The position numbers and the translations under genes are program-made. The notes beneath the pieces were generated by a model, which ran no database searches, was not told where the DNA came from, and saw only the letters and a program-made list of their open reading frames with translations. Source: Polyangiaceae bacterium (lineage in GTDB: Bacteria > Myxococcota_A > Polyangia > Polyangiales > Polyangiaceae). Taken from it: DNA of 64,000 nt. Shown here in pieces: positions 1-7,921 of this stretch (position 1 is its first letter; the number at the start of each line of letters is the position of its first letter). The stretch covers positions 62,001 through 126,000 of the forward strand of contig JACKEA010000006.1 in assembly GCA_020633235.1 (NCBI GenBank), given 5' to 3'.

Positions 1-139
1 CGCCGCCCATCGCGGCGCCTCCCGTGCCGCCATCGACGACGCCGCTGCCGGCTGCGCCACCCGCCGCGTCCTTCGTGTTGCCGCTGCTCGAGCCGCAAGC
101 GGTTGCCGAAAGCAACATACCGTAGATCCACGCACGCAT
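1..139 (-). CDS. Lipoprotein with Gly/Ala-rich linker, 3' end outside window
   Basis: Only about 46 codons are visible; the gene continues beyond position 1. The ATG at 137-139 is followed by a short hydrophobic stretch ending in Ser-Ala-Thr-Ala-Cys, a usable lipobox with Cys at residue 15. A flexible linker rich in Gly, Ala and Ser follows. This is the same layout as the frameshifted lipoprotein just upstream, and both have a similar motif ahead of them (210-225 and 1507-1522). The function cannot be told because the folded domain is not in the window. Confidence 0.6.
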   Translation of the reverse strand, partial: MRAWIYGMLLSATACGSSSGNTKDAAGGAAGSGVVDGGTGGAAMGG

Positions 140-209
140 TTCGGAGCCTCCCTGCAAGGACTCCTCAACGTTGCATTCGCCGCGCGGCAGTACCACCCGC
201 GCGGCGCGC

Positions 210-225
210 AAATAAGCCGATGTAA
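210..225 (-). promoter_or_regulatory. Shared upstream motif, copy 1
   Basis: On the minus strand this reads TTACATCGGCTTATTT, about 70 bp before the start of the partial lipoprotein. A near copy (TTACATCCGATTATTT, 13 of 16 identical) lies before the next lipoprotein gene. Both are AT-rich islands in GC-rich DNA, so a shared promoter or operator is plausible but unproven. Confidence 0.35.
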
Positions 226-286
226 GAGGCGCGGACCCCACGGACCCCCGGGACGTCGATCGGGGATCCGCGGGAGCCGATAAGGA

Positions 287-1455
287 CTAGTTCGCCGCCA
301 AAGATGCGCTGAAGGCCGCGGTGGACAACGGATACGTCGCTTGCGTGAGCGGCACGACGAAGCCATCGTCGAAGCGATTGAAGAACACTGCGAACGCGAG
401 CCCAAGGTTCTTGGACTGCTGGCGCACGTCCTTGAAGAAGTACTTCGCCATGTCGGCGTCGCTGTGTTGCGCGCCGAACTCGGAGAAGCCAATGGGCTCG
501 CCCTTGTACCAGGACTGGGACTTGAGCCAGCTCACCCTGCCGGAGCCCATTTGCTCGAACGTCTCCGTGGCGGGATGGCTCGAGCCGGAGTACGGGTCGA
601 TGGTGTACATGTCCGGCGTGGGGGAAAGCTGTGAGCCCACGGCGGCGATGTCCGTCACGTCGAAACCGCCGTACCAGTACACGGTGATGATCTTGGGCGC
701 CTTGCTCTCGGTGAGCGCGATGAAGTTGGAAAGCGCCTTGGCGTAGGTCGCGGGTGCCGTCGCTCCGCCCGTCAGGATGCCCTGGTTGACCTTCACTTCC
801 CACTCGTGCTCGAAGGTGGCGTACACGTCGACGTTCTTGCTGGCCGCGTAGTCGCTCACGGCCTTCAGGGCATTCACGTAGTCGTTGATCCAGGTCCAGC
901 CCGGACCGGACTTGGCGGCGATGTCCACCAGGTAGGTGGTGTTCTTGGACGTGATGGTGATGAGCGGGCGGATGCCCTTGTCGACCCGCGCCTTTTCCCC
1001 GTTCACGTTGAAGCTCGCCTGGTTCGGCTGGTAGTAGGTGGAGGCGATGTCGGGGTACTTCCCGAAGGTCGTCTTGGTGTCGTCGTCGGTGTTGGGGCCC
1101 CCGTTGTAGACGCCAAGGAGTGGGAGCGGATTGCTCCCGCCCGTGCCGCCGCTACCAGCGGCGCCGCCCGTGCCGCCGCTACCAGCGGCGCCGCCCGTGC
1201 TGCTGCCCGCCATGCCGCCGCGCTGCCCGCGCTGCCGCCGGTGCCGCCGCCGGCCATGCCGCCGCTGCCAGCGCTGCCGCCGGTGCTGCTGCCGGCCGTG
1301 CCGCCGCTGCCCGCGCTGCCGCCGGCCGTGCCGCCGCTGCCGCCGCTGCTTGCGCCGGCCGCGCCGCCCGCCGCAGGGTTGCTCGCGGACTGGTCGTCGC
1401 TGCAGCCACCCAAGATCGTACCCGCCAACACAATGATCGCCCAGCTCGCCCGCAT
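287..1455 (-). pseudogene. Secreted glycoside-hydrolase-like lipoprotein, frameshifted in its linker
   Basis: The ATG at 1453-1455 opens a lipoprotein signal peptide ending Ile-Leu-Gly-Gly-Cys, followed by a Gly/Ser/Ala linker. Near 1210-1235 the linker reading frame breaks. The C-terminal domain continues in another frame, down to the stop at 287-289. One missing G in the run around 1225 would restore a continuous Gly/Ser linker. The downstream domain resembles clan GH-A hydrolases, closest in feel to GH26: FEHEWE (near nt 800-816) fits the acid/base region, YTIDPYS fits the strand with a conserved Asp, and GFSEFGAQ (near nt 470-490) fits the nucleophile. In its present form the domain lacks a signal peptide. 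A sequencing error in the GC-rich repeat is an alternative explanation. Confidence 0.6.
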
Positions 1456-1506
1456 GCCCACGAGCGTTGTCGATCTCCGAGCCGCGCGCCAGCCCTCCCG
1501 CGTGCG

Positions 1507-1522
1507 AAATAATCGGATGTAA
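1507..1522 (-). promoter_or_regulatory. Shared upstream motif, copy 2
   Basis: Minus-strand TTACATCCGATTATTT about 50 bp before the hydrolase-like lipoprotein start, in the 70-bp gap after the VWA gene. See the copy at 210-225. If it is a promoter, these lipoproteins are transcribed separately from the upstream operon. Confidence 0.35.
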
Positions 1523-1525
1523 TGC

Positions 1526-2719
1526 TCAGCTCTTGCCGGCGCTCTGCACGCGCTTGGCGAGATCCAGCAGGTCCGCGCCACGCAAGGCGCCCTCGATCAG
1601 CTCCGGCAGGCGCGTCGGGGTGCAGCCGAAGCACGGCACGCCCAGCGCGGACAGACGGCGCGCGAGGTGGTCGTCGTAGCTGGGCACGCCGCTGTCCGAC
1701 AGGGCCAAGAGGCAAATGGCGCGCACACCGGAGGCGACCATCTCTTCCATGCGGCGCACCAGCTCCGCCTGATTGCCGCCTTCGTACAAGTCCGTGATCA
1801 GGATGAACAACGTTTGCGAAGGCTCTTGGATGAACTGCTGACAGTAGGCGACGGACTTGTTGATGTCGGTGCCGCCGCCCAGCTGCACGCCGAAGATCAT
1901 GTCGACGGGGTCGTCACCGCACTTCTCCGTGAGGTCCACGACTTCCGTGTCGAAGGCCACCACGCGGGTATCGAGGGCCGGGAGGGAAGCGAAGATGGCG
2001 CCCATCACCGAGCCGTACACCACGGACTCCGCCATGGATCCGCTCTGATCCATGTCCACGATCACGCGCCAGTTGTTGCTGCGCTGCGCACGGCTGAAGA
2101 AATAGACGCGCTCGGGAACCAGGCAGCGCCGCACCGGATCCCAGTTCTTGAGATTGCGCCCGATGGTCCACTTGTAATCCAGGGACGCCACGTGGGGGAT
2201 GGGGCTGTGCTCGTTGCGGTTCAACGCGCCGGCCACGGCCTGGCGGATGCGCTGTTCGAGCAGTTGCTTGATCTGCTCCACCACCGCTCGCACCACCATG
2301 CGCGCGGTCTCCTTGGTGCGCTCCGGGATCTGACCGCTCAAGGACATGAGCGTGCCCACGAGGGCGACGCTGGGCTCGACGTTGGCCAGCATCTCCGGCT
2401 CGAACAGCAGCTGCTTCAGGCCCTTTCGCTCGATGGCGTCTTGCTGGATGACGGTGACCACGTCTTCGGAGAAGTAGGTGCGCACGTCCGCCAGCCACTT
2501 GGCCAAGCGCGGCGCGGAGGCGCCGAGTCCGGCACTGCGCCCGCCCTCGGCGGCGCCTTCGGTCTCGTCGTAGATGGCGGCCAGGGCCTCGTCCATCAGG
2601 AGCTCGTCCGCGTTCAGGGCGCAGCTGCCGCCGCCCAGGTTGTCGAACTCCGACTGGGTGCCCTTGCCCAGCACCAGGCGCCAGCGCGTGAGCTGTTCTT
2701 TGTCCAGCTTGGTCATCAC
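1526..2719 (-). CDS. VWA (CoxE-like) domain protein of the MoxR/DUF5682 operon
   Basis: 397 residues. The C-terminal half is a von Willebrand factor A domain with the metal-ion adhesion motif DQSGSM near residues 223-228, then a helix and strand pattern typical of CoxE-like VWA proteins (VVAFDTEVVDLT). The N-terminal half is helical and without a family I can name. The start overlaps the stop of the DUF5682 gene by 4 bp, so translation is coupled. VWA proteins of this type are usual partners of MoxR AAA ATPases, two of which sit together here with SWIM and HEAT proteins. The role is inferred as substrate or metal-dependent adaptor for the ATPase. It is the last gene of the operon. Confidence 0.9.
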   Translation of the reverse strand: MMTKLDKEQLTRWRLVLGKGTQSEFDNLGGGSCALNADELLMDEALAAIYDETEGAAEGGRSAGLGASAPRLAKWLADVRTYFSEDVVTVIQQDAIERKGLKQLLFEPEMLANVEPSVALVGTLMSLSGQIPERTKETARMVVRAVVEQIKQLLEQRIRQAVAGALNRNEHSPIPHVASLDYKWTIGRNLKNWDPVRRCLVPERVYFFSRAQRSNNWRVIVDMDQSGSMAESVVYGSVMGAIFASLPALDTRVVAFDTEVVDLTEKCGDDPVDMIFGVQLGGGTDINKSVAYCQQFIQEPSQTLFILITDLYEGGNQAELVRRMEEMVASGVRAICLLALSDSGVPSYDDHLARRLSALGVPCFGCTPTRLPELIEGALRGADLLDLAKRVQSAGKS

Positions 2720-4983
2720 AAGTCGTCGAAGTCGAAGTCACCGAGCTCTTCGAGCTTGGTCTCTTCGGCTTCCGTCAAGGGGCGCTCGAGCTCCTGGCTC
2801 AGCTCGTCTTTGCCCACGCCCCAGCACTCCGCCAGGTTCTCCGTGATGGTGCGCTTCTCCGGAATGCTGAAGCTCCCGAAGGCGCGCCGCAGAAACACCA
2901 ATGCCCGCCGGAACTCTTCGCCGTCCAGGGACGCGACGTAGTCCGCCAAGCGCTGCCACAGTCCGAGGCGAGAGAGCAGCACGTAGCGGTTGCGCGACGC
3001 GAGCCCCTCGAACCACCCCGCGCCCAGATCGGCGTCGATACCGGGAGACAGGCGCCGGCTCACCTCGCGAGAGAGCTCCGCGGTGTCGATCAGGTTCCGC
3101 TCCAAAAGCAGCGCGCAGGCGTAGCCGCTGAGCAGCGGGTTCAGGTCGTCCGCGGCGGACAGCGCCGAGAGCTCCGAGAGGTACAGCTCTTCGTCCACCA
3201 GCTCGTCGTTCTCCACCGCCACGCGGTCCAGATCCGAGAGCGCGTCGCGCACGCCGCCGGCGGATTGGTTGTCGCACTTGGCGGCTTGCGGCAGGGCGAG
3301 CACGCCCTGCACGAACAGCTCGCTCACCAGGGGCATGAGCGGTTCGCGATCGAACTGCCGTACGTCGCCGTAGCGGATCACCCGCGCCAGCTCCGCCGCG
3401 GCCTCCGCGATGGTCACGAAGTCGCTCGTGGTCGCGGCCAAGGCCTGCACCGTGGCCCGCGCCGCGTCCGCGGTCTTCGGCATGCCGCAGTCACACGCCT
3501 GCCGCACGATGCGCGCGGCGTCCGCGGCATTGCCGCAGCTCTCCAGGCGCTGCTTGAAGGCGTAGCTGGCGGCCAGGTCCACGGTTTCTCCGAGCAGCAC
3601 GGCTTCCACCAGCTCGATCTCGCTCTCCGGCGTCCACTGGAGCTGCCACATCTCTTTGTAGGAAGCGCCGCGATCGTCGAGCCGCACGGGCTTGGCGAAG
3701 CTCACGTTCAGCACCGCCAGGCGGTGCAAGAAGAAGCTGCGGTTCAGATCCAAGAACGCCGCGTCCTCGCTTTTCGCCCGGCGGTTCTCCCGCAGGTCCA
3801 GCGCGAGCTCCGCCTTCACCGTGGTCTTGTACTTCTCCAGCTTGAGGCGCCGGAGCTGCTCCGCGAAGTCCAGCTGGATGCTGGTTTGGCTGACGCCCGG
3901 CGGCAGCTCGCCGATCTCCGTGCCCACCTCCACCCGCGCGCGGGCATCGCCGATCACCGAGGCCTGGCCGTGGCCGATGAGCGTCCGGGCGGCATCTTGC
4001 AGATCCAACAGCGTGGGCGCCTGCCCGGAGTGCAGCGCAGACAGCGTGCGCGCGAGACGCACGCCCTCGATAACCTCCGCCGTGGAGCGCGAGGTGCCGC
4101 CTTTGCGAAGGCGCCGTACGATCTGCGAGAGGTAGTTCGCCGCCAGGTGGTCCATCTCGCCGGCTTGCATCGCGTCCCACAGCATCTCGAAGTACGCGGG
4201 AGCGTGGTTGCCCGCGCCGTAGCCGGACTGCGAAGACAGCCGGAAGTAGGAGTAGGGCATCAGCGTGAGCTTGGTCTCCGCCCGTGGCAGCTTCTCGAGC
4301 TCTGCGTCCGTCATGGCGGGCAACGCGGTGTCGATCACCGGCGCGTGGAACGCGCCCACCAGCACCGCGATCTTGTCCGGGGCGTGTCCCCGCTTGATGG
4401 CCTTCTCCACCTGGCGCCGCATGAACGCCTCGCGCACCAGGTTCTCCGCGAAATCCCGCGGCTTGCCGGCTTCCAGCTCCCGCAGGCCGCGGCCCAGCTC
4501 CAGCGCAGCGGAGCGGTAGCTGTCGTCCGCCAGGTTGTGCTCGAAGTGCCGCTCCCAGTAGCTGGTGTAGCTCGGTTCACCGAAGCGCTCGGCGATCGCG
4601 TCGTAGGTGCTCTTCCGCGGCGGGTCGTCCGCCGTGGTCTCGGGCTCCGCGTCGTGCTCGCGGACCAAAAGACCCAAGAAAATATCCGATGGAAGATCGA
4701 TGAGCTCGACCTCCACGTCGTGCTCCAGCGCCCACGCCATGGCCTGATACTCCGGGCTGTAGCGCGCCAGCGGATACACGATGGTGCGGATGGGAACGGC
4801 CTGCGTGTACGCCAAGATGGCGACCGGCGGACGCGTGCGGCGATCGCAAATGTGCTCGATGAGCTCGTTCGCGTCGGACAGTCCCTCGATCTGCACGAGC
4901 GTGGGCTTCACGCGATCGAGGAACGCGCGCACGTGCCACGCGCCCGCGGGCGACAGGTGGCGTGTGCCGAAGACCTGCACCAC
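2716..4983 (-). CDS. DUF5682 family protein
   Basis: 755 residues with no signal peptide. The N-terminus carries FGTRHLS (residues 5-11) followed by a strand ending in VQIEGL, and near residue 210 there is VGAFHAP. This GT.H ... E ... G..H pattern recalls the TraB/TIKI/EreA-like hydrolase fold, so an enzymatic or ligand-binding N-terminal third is possible; that is inference. The remaining two thirds are helical and rich in Leu, Ala, Arg and Glu. I recognise the protein as DUF5682 from its start and from its constant neighbours (SWIM, MoxR ATPase, VWA). It starts 3 bp after the ATPase stop and overlaps the VWA gene by 4 bp. Confidence 0.85.
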   Translation of the reverse strand: MVQVFGTRHLSPAGAWHVRAFLDRVKPTLVQIEGLSDANELIEHICDRRTRPPVAILAYTQAVPIRTIVYPLARYSPEYQAMAWALEHDVEVELIDLPSDIFLGLLVREHDAEPETTADDPPRKSTYDAIAERFGEPSYTSYWERHFEHNLADDSYRSAALELGRGLRELEAGKPRDFAENLVREAFMRRQVEKAIKRGHAPDKIAVLVGAFHAPVIDTALPAMTDAELEKLPRAETKLTLMPYSYFRLSSQSGYGAGNHAPAYFEMLWDAMQAGEMDHLAANYLSQIVRRLRKGGTSRSTAEVIEGVRLARTLSALHSGQAPTLLDLQDAARTLIGHGQASVIGDARARVEVGTEIGELPPGVSQTSIQLDFAEQLRRLKLEKYKTTVKAELALDLRENRRAKSEDAAFLDLNRSFFLHRLAVLNVSFAKPVRLDDRGASYKEMWQLQWTPESEIELVEAVLLGETVDLAASYAFKQRLESCGNAADAARIVRQACDCGMPKTADAARATVQALAATTSDFVTIAEAAAELARVIRYGDVRQFDREPLMPLVSELFVQGVLALPQAAKCDNQSAGGVRDALSDLDRVAVENDELVDEELYLSELSALSAADDLNPLLSGYACALLLERNLIDTAELSREVSRRLSPGIDADLGAGWFEGLASRNRYVLLSRLGLWQRLADYVASLDGEEFRRALVFLRRAFGSFSIPEKRTITENLAECWGVGKDELSQELERPLTEAEETKLEELGDFDFDDL

Positions 4984-4986
4984 GAC

Positions 4987-6135
4987 TCAGGCTTCCTTGC
5001 TCTCCGCGCGCTTCTTGCTGGGGTTCATGGTGTTGCACGCTTGGTACAGGTCACGCCACTCTGCCCCGCGCTTCTTCATCACGTTCTTGAGGTACTCGAT
5101 CCAGATGCCCTGATCCTTGTCCTCGTCCTTCACCACGGCGCCTTGCAGGCCTGCCGCCAAATCGTGCGCGCCCACTTCGCCGTCTCCGAAGTTGCCGGCC
5201 AGGGCCATGCTGTTGGTCAGGAGCGAGATGGCCTCTGCAGTGCTCAGCACGCCGGAGGGCGTCTTGACCTTCGCGGAGCCATCCAGGGTTTGCCCTTCAC
5301 GCAGCTCGCGAAACACCGTCACCACCTTGTCGATCGCGTCCTCTGCGGGCACCGGCGCTGCCAGCTGGAGATTTTCCGCCAGCTCCGCCACGCGCTTCTT
5401 CACGATCTCGATCTCCGTATCCAGATCCGCCGGCGGCGGCAGCACTACGATGTTGAAGCGGCGCTTGAGAGCGGCAGACATGTCGTTCACGCCGCGGTCT
5501 CGGGTGTTCGCCGTGGCGATCACGGAGAAGCCGCGCTTGGCCGGCACCTCCCGCGCCAGCTCCGGCACGGAGATGCGCTTCTCCGACAGCAAGGAAATCA
5601 TGGCGTCTTGCACTTCCGGCGCGCAGCGCGTGATCTCCTCGAAGCGCGCGATGCTGCCCTCTTCCATGGCTCGGTAGATTGGGCTCTTGATGAGCGCTTC
5701 CGGGCTGGGACCGTTCGCGATCAGCATCGCGTAGTTCCAGGTGTAGCGAATCTGCTCTTCCGTGGTGCCCGCAGTGCCCTGCACCACCTTGGTGGAGTCT
5801 CCGCAGATCGCCGCCGTGAGGTGCTCCGAGAGCCAAGACTTGGCCGTGCCCGGCTCCCCGATGAGCAGCAGCGCGCGATCCGTGACCAGCGTGCTGATGG
5901 CGATCTCCACCAACCGCTGATGGCCCACGTACTTGGGCGTAATGGCCGTGCTGCCCGCCTTGCCACCGCAAATGTAGGTGAGCACGGACCGCGGCGACAT
6001 ACGCCAACCGGTGGGGATCGGATGGCTCTCGTTCGCCATCAACGCTTCCAGCTCCGGCTGGAACAGGTGCTCTGCGCTCAGGCGCAGCGTGTCCGAACCG
6101 TTCTTGGCGTCGCTCTTCTTCTTGGATGTTGCCAT
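4987..6135 (-). CDS. MoxR-type AAA ATPase
   Basis: 382 residues. Walker A is GEPGTAKS at 93-100, Walker B is the variant ARFEEI ending at 168, sensor 1 is ATAN at 207-210 and the arginine-finger region is LKRRF at 223-227. This is the MoxR/RavA branch of AAA+ proteins, which act as chaperones or remodelers together with VWA proteins. The gene begins one base before the stop of the HEAT gene region and ends 3 bp before DUF5682. The Lys-rich N-terminus (MATSKKKSDAK) is flexible. Its target is unknown; operon context makes the VWA and DUF5682 proteins the natural partners. Confidence 0.92.
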   Translation of the reverse strand: MATSKKKSDAKNGSDTLRLSAEHLFQPELEALMANESHPIPTGWRMSPRSVLTYICGGKAGSTAITPKYVGHQRLVEIAISTLVTDRALLLIGEPGTAKSWLSEHLTAAICGDSTKVVQGTAGTTEEQIRYTWNYAMLIANGPSPEALIKSPIYRAMEEGSIARFEEITRCAPEVQDAMISLLSEKRISVPELAREVPAKRGFSVIATANTRDRGVNDMSAALKRRFNIVVLPPPADLDTEIEIVKKRVAELAENLQLAAPVPAEDAIDKVVTVFRELREGQTLDGSAKVKTPSGVLSTAEAISLLTNSMALAGNFGDGEVGAHDLAAGLQGAVVKDEDKDQGIWIEYLKNVMKKRGAEWRDLYQACNTMNPSKKRAESKEA

Positions 6136-7908
6136 TCAGCTGCTCGCGTCTCGTATGAGGCTGTCTTCCAGCCAGTCCGTCTTCTTGTCCGGGAACTTGG
6201 CGATGGCCGCTTCCACCAGCTGCTTCGCGGTCTGTGCCGGCAGCATCTGGAGCAGGCGTCCGATTCGATACTGATCGTAGGCGTAGCGCGCTTTGAGATT
6301 GGTCTCGATCTCCTGCGCCACGACCTCCGCGGCCTTCGGGTGCTCGCTCATCACCAGGGCGTACACCAGCTCACCGCGGTCGTTCGATTTTTGCTTGGGT
6401 AGGCGCTCGAACAAGTACTTCTGCGCCTTTTCATGCCCCGGGCGCACCAAAGCGCACACCAGCCGCGTGTGATCCACCTCCAGCGCGCGATCGAGCCAGC
6501 GTTCGTCCAACGGTGACTGTGCGAGCTCTTCCGACACTCGGCGCGAGAGCACGTAGTCGTAGTAGCCGTAGTAGCCGCGCCCCGAGCTGATCAGCAAACC
6601 AGCGACGCCTTCGGCTTGTGACTTGCCCTTCCCTTTCAGGCTCGAGAGCAGCGGAGCGAAGGCGTCGTACACCTCCGACGGAGACTTGGTGAGGATGGCC
6701 GAGCCGAGCACGGCTTGGGTTTCGTTGGCGCCCAGATCCGAAAGGGCGGAAACCAACGCGTCGGTGGCGGCTTCGTCCTCCAGGTGTGCGATGGCGTGCA
6801 CCACCGCTTCCTTCAGATCCTTGCCGAATACTGGTGCCTTGCCGCTGTCCTTGCGCTTCTCGTACTTGCCGCGCTGTTCGAACAGACGCAGCAGGAGCTT
6901 CTTCGTCGCGGTGTCCTTGCGGCCCCAAAGCCCCGGCAGCAGCACCGACACCGCGGCGATGGGGCCGCCGTTTTCCAGCTCGTTCACTGCGTGTTCGAGC
7001 TTCTTCAGGAATGCGGCGTAGAGCGCCTTGCTGGGCGTGGCGGCGATGGACGCGCAGGCGGCCGCGACGTCCTTGCCGTCCAAGCTGGAGACCAAGAGCT
7101 CCGTCACGTCCGCGTGCTCGTGGTGGCCCAAGGCCGCCAGGGCCGCGCGCCGCACGTCCTGGCTTCGAGACTTGGCTTGCGCCAAGAGCACCGGGATGTC
7201 CTCCTTGGAATGGGCCAGCGCTTCCACCGCGGCCACGCGCATCTTGGCGGAGGCCTTGTCCTCCAAGGCGGTACGCGCGATGGGATAGCCGCGCGCGGGA
7301 TCCAGCCGGCACAAAATCTTCAAGCGCCGGGCGTCTCCCGCGCTGCCGTTCAGGTCGATGTCGTCGCGCAAGAGCGGCACCACGGCTCTCTGCCCGAACG
7401 ACGGCAGCACCGTCTCCGCCAGGAAGTCCGCGAGCTCCGGGTACACGTCGTTGGTACCCCGCACGATCAGCTCCGTGAGCCGGATGTCCTTCAGGGCGCC
7501 GCGTTGATGCGCCTCCTGCACGATCTCGAGGCGTCCACTGCCCGTGGTGGTGAGTGCGTCCACGATGGGCTTCAACGTGCGCGCCGACGTGCGCTGCGTG
7601 CCGAAGCCCACGTCCTCGCTCTCGAGATCTTCGAGGCTGCCGTCCCGACCGGTTTCCGCTTGCGTCACCACGATGGCGTTGAGCAGCGTGCTCAGCTTGA
7701 GCAGGTTCTCGGCGGACTCCTTCTCGCTGCCGCCGATCAGCGTTTCCACGGCTTCGGCCACCTTGGCGAACACCGGCGCCTTCTTGCCGGTGGCCTTCAG
7801 CGGATCCACCAGGCGTTTCAGTCGGAAATCGTCCACCGCCAGGTGGCTGCCGGCGATGGCCAAGCGTCGTACCTCAGTGAAGCAATCGATCAGGACCGGG
7901 ATGCTCAT
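6136..7908 (-). CDS. HEAT-repeat protein of the MoxR operon
   Basis: 590 residues made almost entirely of paired helices. Repeats such as 'ASAKMRVAAVEALAHS' and 'SQDVRRAALAALGHH' in the middle are clear HEAT/PBS-lyase-like units with the usual Arg/Ala/Leu spacing. There is no signal peptide or membrane segment, so the protein is cytoplasmic and probably a scaffold. It sits between the SWIM gene (13 bp upstream) and the ATPase gene (no gap), so it is almost certainly co-transcribed with them. A binding role within the SWIM/ATPase complex is inferred only from position. Confidence 0.85.
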   Translation of the reverse strand: MSIPVLIDCFTEVRRLAIAGSHLAVDDFRLKRLVDPLKATGKKAPVFAKVAEAVETLIGGSEKESAENLLKLSTLLNAIVVTQAETGRDGSLEDLESEDVGFGTQRTSARTLKPIVDALTTTGSGRLEIVQEAHQRGALKDIRLTELIVRGTNDVYPELADFLAETVLPSFGQRAVVPLLRDDIDLNGSAGDARRLKILCRLDPARGYPIARTALEDKASAKMRVAAVEALAHSKEDIPVLLAQAKSRSQDVRRAALAALGHHEHADVTELLVSSLDGKDVAAACASIAATPSKALYAAFLKKLEHAVNELENGGPIAAVSVLLPGLWGRKDTATKKLLLRLFEQRGKYEKRKDSGKAPVFGKDLKEAVVHAIAHLEDEAATDALVSALSDLGANETQAVLGSAILTKSPSEVYDAFAPLLSSLKGKGKSQAEGVAGLLISSGRGYYGYYDYVLSRRVSEELAQSPLDERWLDRALEVDHTRLVCALVRPGHEKAQKYLFERLPKQKSNDRGELVYALVMSEHPKAAEVVAQEIETNLKARYAYDQYRIGRLLQMLPAQTAKQLVEAAIAKFPDKKTDWLEDSLIRDASS

Positions 7909-7921
7909 GGTCGATCCTCCT

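Noticed and set aside
3265..6402. 1045-codon plus-strand frame opposite the AAA/DUF5682 genes
   Set aside because: Antisense shadow of GC-rich codons; the product is Arg/His-rich with no domain, while the minus-strand genes have clear motifs.
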